Shown here: positions 26,040 to 34,895 of the stretch, piece by piece
Position numbering within the stretch: the first letter of the stretch is position 1
How the letters are laid out: every line of letters starts with the position of its first letter
NCBI RefSeq assembly: GCF_004078635.1
Contig: NZ_RZNB01000002.1
Coordinates: 124,001 to 188,000, forward strand
Source of the DNA: Labedella phragmitis
GTDB taxonomy: Bacteria; Actinomycetota; Actinomycetes; Actinomycetales; Microbacteriaceae
DNA: 64,000 nt
Reading direction: 5' to 3'
Position numbers and translations under genes: made by a program
Notes under the pieces: model-generated
What the model was told of the DNA's origin: nothing
The model's database searches: none
What the model saw: the letters and a program-made list of their open reading frames with translations, nothing else

Positions 26040-26925
26040 ACAGCTCGCGCCGCAGCAGGCGCCCCTCGTCGCACCGGGCGACCGCAGCGTCTGGGCGACG
26101 CTGCGCGCGCGACCCCTCTTCTGGGTCTGCTCCGGTGTGCTCGCCGTCCTCGCGATCATCGCCCTCCTGCCCGGGCCGATCGCCGGGATCTTCGGCCAGC
26201 CGGACCCTCGAGCGTGCAACCTCGCGGACAGCGCGCTCGAACCGGGCGGCGCCCACGTCTTCGGGACCGACCTGCAAGGCTGCGACATCTTCGCGAACGT
26301 CGTCTACGGCACGCAGACGTCGCTCTTCATCGGGCTGCTCACGACGGTCCTCTGCCTCGCGATCGCCATGGTCCTCGGGACGCTCGCGGGCTACTACGGC
26401 GGAATCGCCGACCGGATCGTCGCGCGCCTCACGGACGTCTTCCTCGGCTTCCCCTTCCTCCTCGGTGCGATCGTCGTGCTCAACAGCATCGGGGCGCGAT
26501 CACCCGTCACGGTCTCACTCGTAATCGCCTTCTTCTCGTGGCCGACGCTCGCGCGCCTCGTGCGGAGCTCCGTGCGCACGGTCCGCTCGGCCGAGTACGT
26601 GCAGGCGGCGTCGGCGATGGGACTCCGCGACCGGCACATCCTGCTCGGCCACGTGATCCCGAACTCCCTCGGGCCGGTCCTCGCGATCGCGACGACGATG
26701 GTCGGCTCCGTCATCGTCGCCGAGTCGACGCTGACCTTCCTCGGCGTCGGCCTCCGTGCCCCGTCGATCTCGTGGGGACTGCAACTGTCGACGGCGCAGT
26801 CCTACTTCCAGAGCGAGCCGCACCTCCTCGTCTTCCCGAGCATCTTCCTCACCGTCACGGTGTTGAGCCTCATCACGCTGGGGGACATCCTCCGCGACGC
26901 CCTCGATCCGAAAGGACGGTCATGA
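26032..26925 (+). CDS. ABC transporter permease (DppC/OppC type)
   Basis: A 297-residue membrane protein pairing with the preceding permease. The N-terminal helix (FWVCSGVLAVLAIIALLPGPIAG) is followed by the periplasmic HVFGTDLQGCDIFANVVYGTQTSL motif seen in OppC proteins. The EAA loop reads SAEYVQAASAMGLRDRHILLGHVIPNSLGPVL. It ends in DALDPKGRS, the conserved terminal DP(K/R). The start overlaps the previous gene and its stop overlaps the hydrolase start as ATGA. Confidence 0.93.
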   Translation: MSEQLAPQQAPLVAPGDRSVWATLRARPLFWVCSGVLAVLAIIALLPGPIAGIFGQPDPRACNLADSALEPGGAHVFGTDLQGCDIFANVVYGTQTSLFIGLLTTVLCLAIAMVLGTLAGYYGGIADRIVARLTDVFLGFPFLLGAIVVLNSIGARSPVTVSLVIAFFSWPTLARLVRSSVRTVRSAEYVQAASAMGLRDRHILLGHVIPNSLGPVLAIATTMVGSVIVAESTLTFLGVGLRAPSISWGLQLSTAQSYFQSEPHLLVFPSIFLTVTVLSLITLGDILRDALDPKGRS

Positions 26926-28355
26926 CGATCGACCGCACCAGCATCCTCCGCTCGCTCGCCCCGTACCTCGAGCAGTGGCTCGCCTTCCAGGGCGCCTATC
27001 GCCGCACCCCCGGGCTCCAGGCCGCGATCCGTGTCGACGACGAGGTCGTCCTCGACACGGCGTGGGGCAGCGCCGACCTCGAGACCGGGGAGGAACTCAC
27101 GACGCGGCACCTCTTCCGCATCGCGTCGCACTCGAAGACGATGACGGCGACGGCGATCCTCCAGCTCGTGGAGGCCGGCACGGTTCGGCTCGACGACCCG
27201 ATCGAGCAGTGGGTCCCCGAGCTCGAGGGCACGGGCCTCGCGGGAGTCTCCGTCCGCGAGCTCCTCGGTCACCAGGGCGGGGTCATCCGCGACGGCGTCG
27301 AGAACAACTTCTGGCAGCGCGGCGGCGAGTTCCTCGATCGCGAAGCCCTCATCGCGGGAGCCCGCTCGGACGGCGTCGTCTTCGCGCCCAACGAGAACTT
27401 CAAGTACTCGAACATCGGATTCTCGCTCCTCGGGCTCGTCATCGAGGCCGCGACGGGTCGCTCCTACAACGAGCACGTCTCCGAGAGCATCGCCACCCGG
27501 CTCGGTCTCGCCGACTCCGGTCCCGAGTACGACCCGGAGCGCGCCGACGAGTACGCCGCCGGTCACACCGGCCTCACGGCGGGCGACGACTCCCGCCACC
27601 GCATCGAGCACGTCGACACGCGAGCGATGGCCGCGGCGACCGGGTGGTTCTCGACGGCACGCGACCTCACCACCTACGGCGCGGCGCACTGGTTCGGCGA
27701 CGTCACCCTCGTGAGCGACGCGAGCAAGCGCCTCCTCCAGCGCGAGGAGTCCCGCGTCGAGGCGCACGGCCGCGAGCTCGGGCGCTACGGTCTCGGCTTC
27801 GAACTCCGGACCATCGGTGACCGCGACCTCGTCGGGCACAGCGGCGGCTACCCCGGCCACATCACGCGGACATGGATCGACCCGACCGACCGGCTCGTCG
27901 TCTCGGTGCTCACGAACGCCGTCGACGGTCCCGCCGACGCCCTCGTGACCGGGCTCGTGCAGCTCATCGACCTCGCCCTCGACGCCGCGCGCGCCATCGA
28001 GGAGGACGACACCGCCGTCGACACCGACCTCTCGCGCTTCACGGGCCGCTTCGCCAACATGTGGGGCGTCACCGACATCGTCGACCTCGGCGGGCGGCTC
28101 GCGAGCGTCGGACCGCGGGCGCCCGAACCGATCGGCGCGTACCAGTTCCTCGAGGTCGTCGGGGACGACGAGCTGCGGACGGAGAGCGTGCCCGGGTTCG
28201 GGGCGACGGGGGAACGCGTCCTCATCGAGCGGTCCGACGACGGCGCGATCACCGCCGTGACGATGGGCGGCATGACGATGTGGCCGATCGACACGTACCG
28301 ACGTGCCCTCGCCTCCGGGCGCCCCGTCGACACGCTTGCCAGGATGTCCCTATGA
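26922..28355 (+). CDS. Serine hydrolase of the beta-lactamase / penicillin-binding fold
   Basis: A 477-residue cytoplasmic protein with no export signal. The class C motifs are present: S69-H-S-K72 (catalytic Ser69 and Lys72), Tyr162-Ser-Asn164 and His306-Ser-Gly308. Such enzymes include D-aminopeptidases, esterases and DD-peptidases. The last 130 residues (AIEEDDTAVDTDLSRFTGRFANMWGV onward) form a beta-rich extra domain, often found in D-aminopeptidase-like members. In this operon it would process imported D-amino-acid or peptide-like substrates. AAAGGAC precedes the ATG, and the start and stop overlap neighbours as ATGA. Confidence 0.85.
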   Translation: MTIDRTSILRSLAPYLEQWLAFQGAYRRTPGLQAAIRVDDEVVLDTAWGSADLETGEELTTRHLFRIASHSKTMTATAILQLVEAGTVRLDDPIEQWVPELEGTGLAGVSVRELLGHQGGVIRDGVENNFWQRGGEFLDREALIAGARSDGVVFAPNENFKYSNIGFSLLGLVIEAATGRSYNEHVSESIATRLGLADSGPEYDPERADEYAAGHTGLTAGDDSRHRIEHVDTRAMAAATGWFSTARDLTTYGAAHWFGDVTLVSDASKRLLQREESRVEAHGRELGRYGLGFELRTIGDRDLVGHSGGYPGHITRTWIDPTDRLVVSVLTNAVDGPADALVTGLVQLIDLALDAARAIEEDDTAVDTDLSRFTGRFANMWGVTDIVDLGGRLASVGPRAPEPIGAYQFLEVVGDDELRTESVPGFGATGERVLIERSDDGAITAVTMGGMTMWPIDTYRRALASGRPVDTLARMSL

Positions 28356-28879
28356 CGACAGCGCAGAACGACGACGACGCCCGGCTCACGGAACTCGACG
28401 AGGCGACGTGGTCGTTCGTCGAGGACTTCGCCACCTCGTGGGTGTCCACGAACAACTCGCGCATGGACGGCCGCGTCCTCGCGCTCCTCATCATCGTCGA
28501 CGAGCCCTACCTCTCGTCCGCCCGGATCGCCGAACTCCTCCGCGCGAGCACGGGCGCCGTGTCGACGGCCACACGATCGCTCGTCTCCGTCGGCTTCATC
28601 AAACGCCATAGCGTGCCGGGCGACCGCAGCCACTACTTCCGCGTCGAGGACGACGTGTGGGGCAACTTCCTGAGCGGCGAGCGCGAGTACCTGCGGCGGA
28701 TGAAGGCGACCGTGCTCGGCGGGATGTCGCTCGTCGACGCCGCCGGCCCGCGTACGCGACTCCGCAACGCCGAGCGCTACATGACCTGGCTCGAGGGCTA
28801 CCACCGCAAGATGCTCGCGGATTGGGAGGCCTTTCGCGACGCCCCGGACGACGAACCCCCGAAGGACGAGACACGATGA
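28352..28879 (+). CDS. MarR/GbsR-like transcriptional regulator
   Basis: A 175-residue winged-helix protein. The DNA-binding part reads ARIAELLRASTGAVSTATRSLVSVGFIKRHSVPGDRSHYFRVEDD, as in GbsR/MarR repressors, followed by a helical dimerisation region (YLRRMKATVLGGMSLVDAAG). It is encoded between the hydrolase and the ATPase with ATGA overlaps on both sides, so it is produced with the transporter and probably controls the operon in response to its substrate. The binding site is expected in the AT-rich region near 21710-21775; I could not identify a dyad there. Confidence 0.85.
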   Translation: MTTAQNDDDARLTELDEATWSFVEDFATSWVSTNNSRMDGRVLALLIIVDEPYLSSARIAELLRASTGAVSTATRSLVSVGFIKRHSVPGDRSHYFRVEDDVWGNFLSGEREYLRRMKATVLGGMSLVDAAGPRTRLRNAERYMTWLEGYHRKMLADWEAFRDAPDDEPPKDETR

Positions 28880-30510
28880 CGACACCGGTCCTCTCCGTAC
28901 GCGACCTCGCCGTGACCTTCTCCGTCGGCGGCGAGGAGGTCACGGCCGTGCACGCCGTCGACTTCGACCTCCACGCCGGTGAGGTGCTCGCGATCGTCGG
29001 CGAATCGGGTTCCGGCAAGAGCGTCACGTCGCTCGCCGTGCTCGGGCTGCTCCCGCGGAACGCAACCGTGACGGGACGCATCCTCGTCGACGGGACGGAC
29101 GTCGTGGGCGCGAGCGAGCGGACGTTCGCCTCGGTGCGCGGCGATCGCGTCGCGATGATCTTCCAGGACCCGTCGAACGCCCTCGACCCGGTGTTCACGA
29201 TCGGCTACCAGATCCAGGAGATGCTGCGCCGTCATGATCCGAAGCAGTCCCGCGACGATCGCCGGGCGCGGGCGATCGAGCTCCTCGCGATGGTCGAGCT
29301 GCCGCAACCCGAGGAGCGACTCGATTCGTACCCGCACCAGCTGTCCGGCGGCCAGGCGCAGCGCGTCATGATCGCGATGGCGCTCGCGTGCGACCCCGAG
29401 GTCCTCATCGCGGACGAGCCGACGACGGCGCTCGACGTCACCGTCCAGCGCGAGATCCTCGACGTGCTCCGGCGCATGCGTGAGCGCACGTCCGCGGCGA
29501 TCCTGCTCATCACCCACGACATGGGCGTCGTCGCCGACCTCGCCGACCGCGTCATCGTGATGCGGCGGGGGCGGATCGAGGAGACGGCCGACGTCCGCTC
29601 GCTCTTCGCATCACCCACCGCCGAGTACACGCGGACCCTGCTCGCGGCCGTTCCGCGTATCGGCGCGGGCGCGAGGTCCTCCAACGCCGACGGAGCGGAA
29701 CGGCCCGTCCTCGAGATCGAGGGCCTCGCCGTGGAGTATCACAACCGACGCGGTCGCCACATCCGTGCCGTCGACGGCGTCTCGCTCGACATCCGTGCCG
29801 GCGAGATGGTCGCCCTCGTCGGCGAGTCCGGCTCCGGCAAGTCGACGATCGGCAAGAGCGTGCTCGGACTCGCCCCCGTTGCCGCCGGACGGATCGTCGT
29901 CGACGGCGTCGAGCTCCGCACGGCGTCGCGCGGAGACGTGCGGGAGGTCAAGAAGCGGATCGGTGTGGTGTTCCAGAACCCGACGGCGGCGCTCGATCCG
30001 CGACGGACCGTCGGCCAGTCCATCGGCGAGCCGCTGCGCGTGCACGAGGGAGTTCGCGGCGCCGCCCTCACGGCTCGCGTCTCCGAACTCCTCGAAGCCG
30101 TCGAACTGCCGTCCTCGTGGGCGGGCCGATACCCGCACGAGCTCTCGGGCGGGCAGCGCCAGCGCGTCGCGATCGCGCGCGCCGTGGCACTCGACCCGCT
30201 CCTGCTCATCGCGGACGAACCGACCTCGGCCCTCGACGTCTCCGTCCAGGCGACCGTCCTCGATCTCCTCCGTCGTCTTCAGGAGCGGTTCCGGTTTGCG
30301 TGCCTCTTCATCAGCCACGACCTCGCCGTCGTCGACGCGTTGTGCGATCGGGTCGTCGTCCTCCACCGGGGGTCCATCGTCGAGGAGGGTGAGCGGCGTC
30401 GAGTCCTCACCGCGCCCGAGCACGCGTACACGCGTCGCCTCCTCGCCGCCGCTCCCGTGCCGGATCCGGACGAGCAGGCCAGGCGGCGGGCGGAGTCCCT
30501 CGCGGGTTGA
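28876..30510 (+). CDS. ABC transporter ATP-binding protein, two fused nucleotide-binding domains (DppDF type)
   Basis: A 544-residue protein with two complete ATPase domains. Domain 1 has Walker A GESGSGKS at 42-49, signature LSGGQAQRV and Walker B VLIADEPTTALD. Domain 2, from about residue 275, has GESGSGKS, LSGGQRQRV and LLIADEPTSALD. Each carries the oligopeptide-transporter C-terminal extension (EYTRTLLAAVP and AYTRRLLAAAP). It therefore supplies both ATPases for the two permeases. It is the last gene of the operon. The start overlaps the regulator's stop as ATGA. Confidence 0.95.
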   Translation: MTTPVLSVRDLAVTFSVGGEEVTAVHAVDFDLHAGEVLAIVGESGSGKSVTSLAVLGLLPRNATVTGRILVDGTDVVGASERTFASVRGDRVAMIFQDPSNALDPVFTIGYQIQEMLRRHDPKQSRDDRRARAIELLAMVELPQPEERLDSYPHQLSGGQAQRVMIAMALACDPEVLIADEPTTALDVTVQREILDVLRRMRERTSAAILLITHDMGVVADLADRVIVMRRGRIEETADVRSLFASPTAEYTRTLLAAVPRIGAGARSSNADGAERPVLEIEGLAVEYHNRRGRHIRAVDGVSLDIRAGEMVALVGESGSGKSTIGKSVLGLAPVAAGRIVVDGVELRTASRGDVREVKKRIGVVFQNPTAALDPRRTVGQSIGEPLRVHEGVRGAALTARVSELLEAVELPSSWAGRYPHELSGGQRQRVAIARAVALDPLLLIADEPTSALDVSVQATVLDLLRRLQERFRFACLFISHDLAVVDALCDRVVVLHRGSIVEEGERRRVLTAPEHAYTRRLLAAAPVPDPDEQARRRAESLAG

Positions 30511-30627
30511 CGAGCGGCGGATTCTTTCACTGCAGCGGACGGGGGACAACCGCCTGGCCGGCTGAGCGCACGCGCTGGAGACTGGAGGCTCCAGATACGA
30601 CGATCCGGCACGGAAACGGAGACGACC

Positions 30628-30843
30628 ATGGCGCACGGAGACGTGACGACTCGCGACAACCGTGGGCAGTGGGAGAACAGCGTCGAGGGCGAGCCCGAGC
30701 GTTCGGCGAGCTACTCGAGCAGGGACGAGGCGCTCGAGGCGGGGTCGGCGCTCGCCGCCGAGTTCGGTTCGACGCACCTCGTCGAGGACTCCGAACCGAC
30801 CGGCGTCATCACCGACGAACAGGAGGACGACGATGCCCGCTAG
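30628..30843 (+). CDS. DUF2188 small protein
   Basis: A 71-residue protein with the DUF2188 signature: NRGQWENSVEGEPERSASYSSRDEALEAGSALAAEFGSTHLV. It ends in an acidic tail. Members are small, often stress-associated and of unknown function. The gene overlaps the following gene by 11 bases, and that gene's AGGAGG site lies within its last codons, which suggests coupled expression. Confidence 0.8.
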   Translation: MAHGDVTTRDNRGQWENSVEGEPERSASYSSRDEALEAGSALAAEFGSTHLVEDSEPTGVITDEQEDDDAR

Positions 30844-31225
30844 GGAAGAACTGCCGTCGACCATCGAGCGATCCGACAAGCACGCGCAAGCGCTGTGGTC
30901 CAAGACCCACGACTCGGCCGTCGAGAGCTACGGGGAGGGTGAGCGCGCCCACCGCACCGCTTTCGCGGCGCTCAAGCACGAGTACGAGAAGGTCGGGGAC
31001 CACTGGGAGCGGAAGGCCGAGAACGGCCCGTCCGATGAGAAGGCCGAGGGCTCCGTCGGGTCGTCCGGGAAGACCGCCGGTGGTGTCGACGCGAATTCCA
31101 CGAAGGAGCACCTCATGGACATCGCGAAGAAGCTCGACATCTCGGGCCGATCGTCGATGAAGAAGGACGAACTCGTCGAGGCCATCCAGAAGGAGAACGA
31201 CCGCCGCACGCGAAAGGCCCGCTGA
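30833..31225 (+). CDS. ChaB-family protein with C-terminal Rho-N-like domain
   Basis: A 130-residue basic protein. The N-terminal 70 residues (LPSTIERSDKHAQALWSKTHDSAVESYGEGERAHRTAFAALKHEYEK) match ChaB, a cation-antiporter-associated family. The C-terminal STKEHLMDIAKKLDISGRSSMKKDELVEAIQKEN is a SAP/Rho N-terminal nucleic-acid-binding helix pair. The two are joined by a Gly/Ser/Lys linker. ATG 30833 follows AGGAGGACGACG. Such fusions occur in actinobacterial stress operons with DUF2188. Role unproven. Confidence 0.82.
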   Translation: MPAREELPSTIERSDKHAQALWSKTHDSAVESYGEGERAHRTAFAALKHEYEKVGDHWERKAENGPSDEKAEGSVGSSGKTAGGVDANSTKEHLMDIAKKLDISGRSSMKKDELVEAIQKENDRRTRKAR

Positions 31226-31259
31226 CCCCTCCTGGTCCATCGGGCTGGGAGACCTCGTT

Positions 31260-31278
31260 CCCTGAGCCTGTCGAAGGG
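31260..31278. repeat. Interspersed palindromic motif CCCTGAGCCTGTCGAAGGG
   Basis: This 19-base imperfect palindrome belongs to the CCTGAGC-TGTCGAAGG type that recurs in intergenic regions of many bacterial genomes. It sits 35 bp after the ChaB-like gene and before the convergent recQ end. Its function is not known; a termination or REP-like role is possible. Confidence 0.6.
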
Positions 31279-31321
31279 TGGCGACCACCTCGAAAACGGG
31301 ACCCTGCGCGCCGCCGCACCC

Positions 31322-32995
31322 TCACGCGCGAGCGGAGTCCTCGACGTCGACGATGCCGCGTTCGAGTGCCTCGCGAGCGACCACCTTGTAGCCCTGCTCG
31401 TCGAAGAAGACCGTCATGCGGTCGTCCTCGACACTCACGACGGTGCCGTGCCCCCATTCCCGATGCTCGACGGCGTCGTCCACGTGGACCTCGTCGTCAC
31501 CGGCCCGCGCACCCGCCGCCACGAAGCGAGTCGTCGAGTCCTCGTCCCGGTCGGCCAGGGCGTCGCAGCGATCGCAGTTCTCGCACCGATCTGGCGCCTC
31601 GACGCCGAAGTACTCGAGGAGCGCCCGCCGTCGGCAGCCCGTCGTCTCGGCGTACCCACGCATGATCGCGATGCGGGACTCGCGGATGCGGCGCTGCGCT
31701 TCCTCGCCCTCGCGGACCGCCTCGACGACATCCTCCACGCGTCGAGGCTTCACGGGCAGGAAGCCCCGTGGCTCCGCCGTCGCGGCGCCGGCCGTCACGA
31801 TACCGTTGAGGATCCGCGCCGCGACACGCGACGAGAGCCCAGCGGTGTCCGCGACCGCGGTCGCGCGAACGGGCCCGTCCGCCTCGGCGAGCGCCTCCCA
31901 CACCGCACCGACGTCGTCCTTTCGCGTGCGGCCTCCGGCGAAGAACGACCGTACCGAGAAGTCCTCCGGTCGGTAGTGCAGGACCGCTCGCGCGGGTTCC
32001 CCATCTCGAGCGGCTCGCCCGATCTCCTGGACGTACGCGTCGAGGGACTCGGTGACATCGGCGTGAGCGACGAGTCGCACGTCGGGCTTGTCGATGCCCA
32101 TGCCGAACGCCGAGGTCGCGACGACGACGTCGAGCTCGCTCGCGGTCCATGCCGCGTGCACCTCGTCCCGGCGGCGAGACGCCATCGCGCCGTGATACGC
32201 CGCCGTACGCCGTCCGCGTTGCGCGAGCTCGTCGGCGTACCGCTCCGTGTCCTTCCTGGTCGCGACGTACAGGAGCGTCGGACCCCCCTCCGTCGCGACC
32301 TCGTCGAGGACGGCGCGTCGCTTCTCCGCGTCGTCCTCGTGGCGCCGGACCGTCAGACGGATCTCCGGACGGTCGATCCCACGCACGTCGATGTGGGCGT
32401 CGCGCATGCCGAGCCGCTCCACGATCTCCGTCCGCACCGGCGTCGACGCCGTCGCCGTGAGGGCGAGCACGGGTGGATGACCGAGGGCCTCGACGGCCTC
32501 CCCGATTCGGACGTAGTCCGGGCGGAAATCGTGGCCCCACGCGGAGACGCAGTGTGCCTCGTCGACCACGACGAGCCGTACGTCCGCCGCGACGAGCCGA
32601 TCGAGCACCTCGTCGCGAGCGAGCTGCTCCGGCGCGAGGAAGAGGTACACGGGCTCGCCGCTCTCGACGGCCGCCCAGGCGGCCGAGAGTGCCCGCGCCG
32701 ACGTGCGCGAGTTGACGGCGACCGCGGCGGGCGCATCGGGGGCGGCGTCGATCGAGGCGATCTGATCGCGCTGGAGTGCGAGCAACGGGGAGATGACGAC
32801 GGTCACGCCCCCGAGCTCGAGACCCGCGATCTGGTACACGGCCGACTTCCCGGCGCCCGTCGGGAAGACCACGAGGGTGTCACGGCCCGCGACGACGGAG
32901 GCGATGGCCTCGGCCTGGCCGGGGAGGAGGGTGTCCCATCCGAACGCGTCACGGGCGGTGCGGCGGGCGTCGGCGATGGTCGAGGTGGTGCTCAC
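31322..32995 (-). CDS. recQ: RecQ-type ATP-dependent DNA helicase (lacking HRDC)
   Basis: A 557-residue superfamily 2 helicase. Walker A is PTGAGKS (45-51), the DEAH box is at 145-148 in VVVDEAHCVSAWGHDFRPDY, and motif VI is IGRAARDG. The zinc module is visible as TTGCRRRALLEYFG and RCENCDRC, four cysteines. There is no HRDC domain; the last 70 residues (DDAVEHREWGHGTVVSVEDDRMTVFF) form a small beta-fold. RecQ unwinds 3'-tailed DNA in recombination repair. The GTG at 32995 follows AGAAGGAC. It is divergent from the CBS gene. Confidence 0.9.
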   Translation of the reverse strand: MSTTSTIADARRTARDAFGWDTLLPGQAEAIASVVAGRDTLVVFPTGAGKSAVYQIAGLELGGVTVVISPLLALQRDQIASIDAAPDAPAAVAVNSRTSARALSAAWAAVESGEPVYLFLAPEQLARDEVLDRLVAADVRLVVVDEAHCVSAWGHDFRPDYVRIGEAVEALGHPPVLALTATASTPVRTEIVERLGMRDAHIDVRGIDRPEIRLTVRRHEDDAEKRRAVLDEVATEGGPTLLYVATRKDTERYADELAQRGRRTAAYHGAMASRRRDEVHAAWTASELDVVVATSAFGMGIDKPDVRLVAHADVTESLDAYVQEIGRAARDGEPARAVLHYRPEDFSVRSFFAGGRTRKDDVGAVWEALAEADGPVRATAVADTAGLSSRVAARILNGIVTAGAATAEPRGFLPVKPRRVEDVVEAVREGEEAQRRIRESRIAIMRGYAETTGCRRRALLEYFGVEAPDRCENCDRCDALADRDEDSTTRFVAAGARAGDDEVHVDDAVEHREWGHGTVVSVEDDRMTVFFDEQGYKVVAREALERGIVDVEDSARA

Positions 32996-33241
32996 GGATG
33001 TCCTTCTGGTCGTGGTGTCGTTCCCTCCATCCCAGCCGACGTCCGGCTGGGGCGATCAGGGCTTGCCAGGAGACGCCGCGTACCGCAAGGACGCCGAGCG
33101 GCACGGGTTTCGGCGACTCTCGGAGGGTGTCACCCGAGGGGCCCGGCGAGTCGATCCGGCCGATGTCAAGGCGCTGAAGGCGCGGGATGCCTCGGCGTAG
33201 CGTCGCTTCCACTCGCAGGAACCGACGAAAGGAACGACGAC

Positions 33242-33658
33242 ATGGTCGTGGCACGCGACATCATGACGCCCGGCGCCGAGTGCGCCGGAGTGAACGACAC
33301 CCTCGTGGACGCGGCGCGCAAGATGCGCGATCTCGACGTTGGGGCTCTGCCGATCTGCGGTGAGGACGCCCGACTCGCCGGAATGCTGAGCGACCGCGAC
33401 ATCGTCGTGAAGTGCATCGCGGAGGGCGGAGACCCGTCGCAGACGCTCGTCGGCAGCCTCGCCGAGGGCAAGCCCGTCACGATCGGAGCCGATGACGACG
33501 TGCGCGAGGCGCTCGACGTCATGGAGCGGCACCAGGTCCGGAGGCTCCCCGTGATCGACGGCCACGATCTCGTGGGCATCATCAGCCAGGCCGACGTCGC
33601 TCGTGCGCTCGAGCCCGTCGAGGTCGGCGAAACGGTGGCGGAGATCTCCGAGGAGTAG
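33242..33658 (+). CDS. CBS-domain protein
   Basis: A 138-residue protein of two tandem CBS motifs: ARDIMTPGAECAGVNDTLVDAARKMRDLDVGALPI and VTIGADDDVREALDVMERHQVRRLPVID, each followed by an LxG(x)I/M-SDRD or ISQADV strand. CBS pairs bind adenine nucleotides. It is monocistronic, with a GAAAGGAACGACGAC leader and a hairpin just after its stop. Standalone CBS pairs in actinobacteria are often hypoxia- or stress-induced; that is inference here. Confidence 0.88.
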   Translation: MVVARDIMTPGAECAGVNDTLVDAARKMRDLDVGALPICGEDARLAGMLSDRDIVVKCIAEGGDPSQTLVGSLAEGKPVTIGADDDVREALDVMERHQVRRLPVIDGHDLVGIISQADVARALEPVEVGETVAEISEE

Positions 33659-33674
33659 GACGACACAGTGATGC

Positions 33675-33704
33675 GGGCCCCGTCGGAGTGTTCCGACCGG
33701 GCCC
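33675..33704 (+). terminator. GC hairpin after the CBS gene
   Basis: GGGCCC plus GTCGGA pairs with TCCGAC plus GGGCCC around a GTGT loop with one internal C/C mismatch. It lies 16 bp past the stop at 33658 and has no T run. Confidence 0.6.
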
Positions 33705-33758
33705 CACGCCGTCCCGGGCCCCTCGCGGTGGCCGTCGCTTCCCGCGTAGGGTGCTCGC

Positions 33759-34793
33759 ATGGCAAGCAGCGCGGTCACCATCCCCGTCCCCGGTCCCTCC
33801 GGCGAGCGGGAGGTGCGGATCTCGAGCCCCGATCGCGTGCTCTGGCCCGAGGTCGGGATCACGAAGCTCGACCTCGCGACCTACATGGTCGAGGTGTCCG
33901 ACGCCTTCCTCGCAGCGAACGGCGATCGACCGGTGTCGTTGCAGCGCTTCCCGGAAGGCACCGACGGCGAGTGGTTCTTCTCGAAGAACCCGCCGAAGGG
34001 CGCTCCCGACTACGTCGACGCCGTGACGGTGCAGTACCCGAGCGCCCGCGCCCATCCGCAGGTCGTCCTGCACGAGGCGGCCGCGACGGTGTGGGCTGTG
34101 CAGATGAACACGGTGGTCTTCCACCCGTGGGCCTCGCGCGCCGGCGACACCGATCACCCCGACCAGTTCCGCATCGACCTCGATCCGCAGCCGGGGACCG
34201 ACTTCGCCGACGCCGTGCCCGCGGCGCACGCACTTCGGGAACTGCTCGCCGAGGTCGGACTGACGGCCTTCGTGAAGACCTCCGGCAATCGTGGCCTCCA
34301 CGTCTTCGCTCCCATCGAGCCCGTGCTCGAGTTCCTCGACGTGCGGCACGCGGTCATCGCCGCGGCCCGCGAGCTCGAGCGGCGCATGCCCGACGCGGTG
34401 ACGACGTCGTGGTGGAAGGAGGAGCGCGGCGAGAAGATCTTCGTCGACTTCAACCAGGCGAACCGCGATCGGACGATGGCGGGCGCCTACAGTCCACGTG
34501 CGCTGCCGATGGCGTCGGTCTCCTGTCCGCTCGAGTGGACGGAACTCGACGGCGTCGATCCGCACGGGCTCACGATCCGCACCGTCCCTGAACGGTTGCG
34601 CACGACCGGCGACCCGTGGGCGGGGATGCACGAGAACCCGGGGCGCCTCGACGTGCTCATGGAGTGGTGGCAGCGCGACCTCGAGAACGGTCTCGGGGAG
34701 CTGCCGTTCCCTCCCGACTTCCCGAAGATGCCGGGGGAGCCGCCGCGCGTCCAGCCCTCGCGGGCTCGACACCCCGACCCGGACCCCGCGTGA
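33759..34793 (+). CDS. LigD polymerase-domain protein (archaeo-eukaryotic primase type)
   Basis: A 344-residue standalone polymerase domain of bacterial NHEJ ligase D. The metal-binding residues are Asp140 and Asp142 in RIDLDPQPG, and KTSGNRGLHVF is the conserved nucleotide-binding segment (SGxxGxH). It fills gaps with ribo- or deoxynucleotides during end joining. Here it is not fused to the ligase; that activity is encoded separately at 35233. TAGGGT ends six bases before the ATG, so the mRNA may be leaderless. No Ku gene and no LigD nuclease domain lie in this window. Confidence 0.9.
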   Translation: MASSAVTIPVPGPSGEREVRISSPDRVLWPEVGITKLDLATYMVEVSDAFLAANGDRPVSLQRFPEGTDGEWFFSKNPPKGAPDYVDAVTVQYPSARAHPQVVLHEAAATVWAVQMNTVVFHPWASRAGDTDHPDQFRIDLDPQPGTDFADAVPAAHALRELLAEVGLTAFVKTSGNRGLHVFAPIEPVLEFLDVRHAVIAAARELERRMPDAVTTSWWKEERGEKIFVDFNQANRDRTMAGAYSPRALPMASVSCPLEWTELDGVDPHGLTIRTVPERLRTTGDPWAGMHENPGRLDVLMEWWQRDLENGLGELPFPPDFPKMPGEPPRVQPSRARHPDPDPA

Positions 34794-34807
34794 CCAGCCT
34801 GACCCTC

Positions 34808-34857
34808 CTGAAAATCCCTCGTGTGCACGCGTTTTCGTGCACACGAGGGATTTTCAG
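34808..34857. repeat. 50-bp palindrome 1
   Basis: Two 22-base perfect arms (outer CTGAAAATCCC, inner TCGTGTGCACG) around a six-base loop, 14 bp past the LigD-polymerase stop. It is much richer in A/T than its surroundings and has the core TGTGC at positions 15-19 mirrored by GCACA at 32-36, as in the elements at 35181 and 49983. Confidence 0.9.
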
Positions 34858-34895
34858 TACTTGAGGGGGCGGAGGCGCGGGGTTACCGTGTGGGC

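Noticed and set aside
33012-33200. A possible 62-codon plus-strand gene between recQ and the CBS gene
   Set aside because: It has high G/C at third positions but no ribosome site, no clear start and no family similarity I can name; the region is short enough to be leader DNA.
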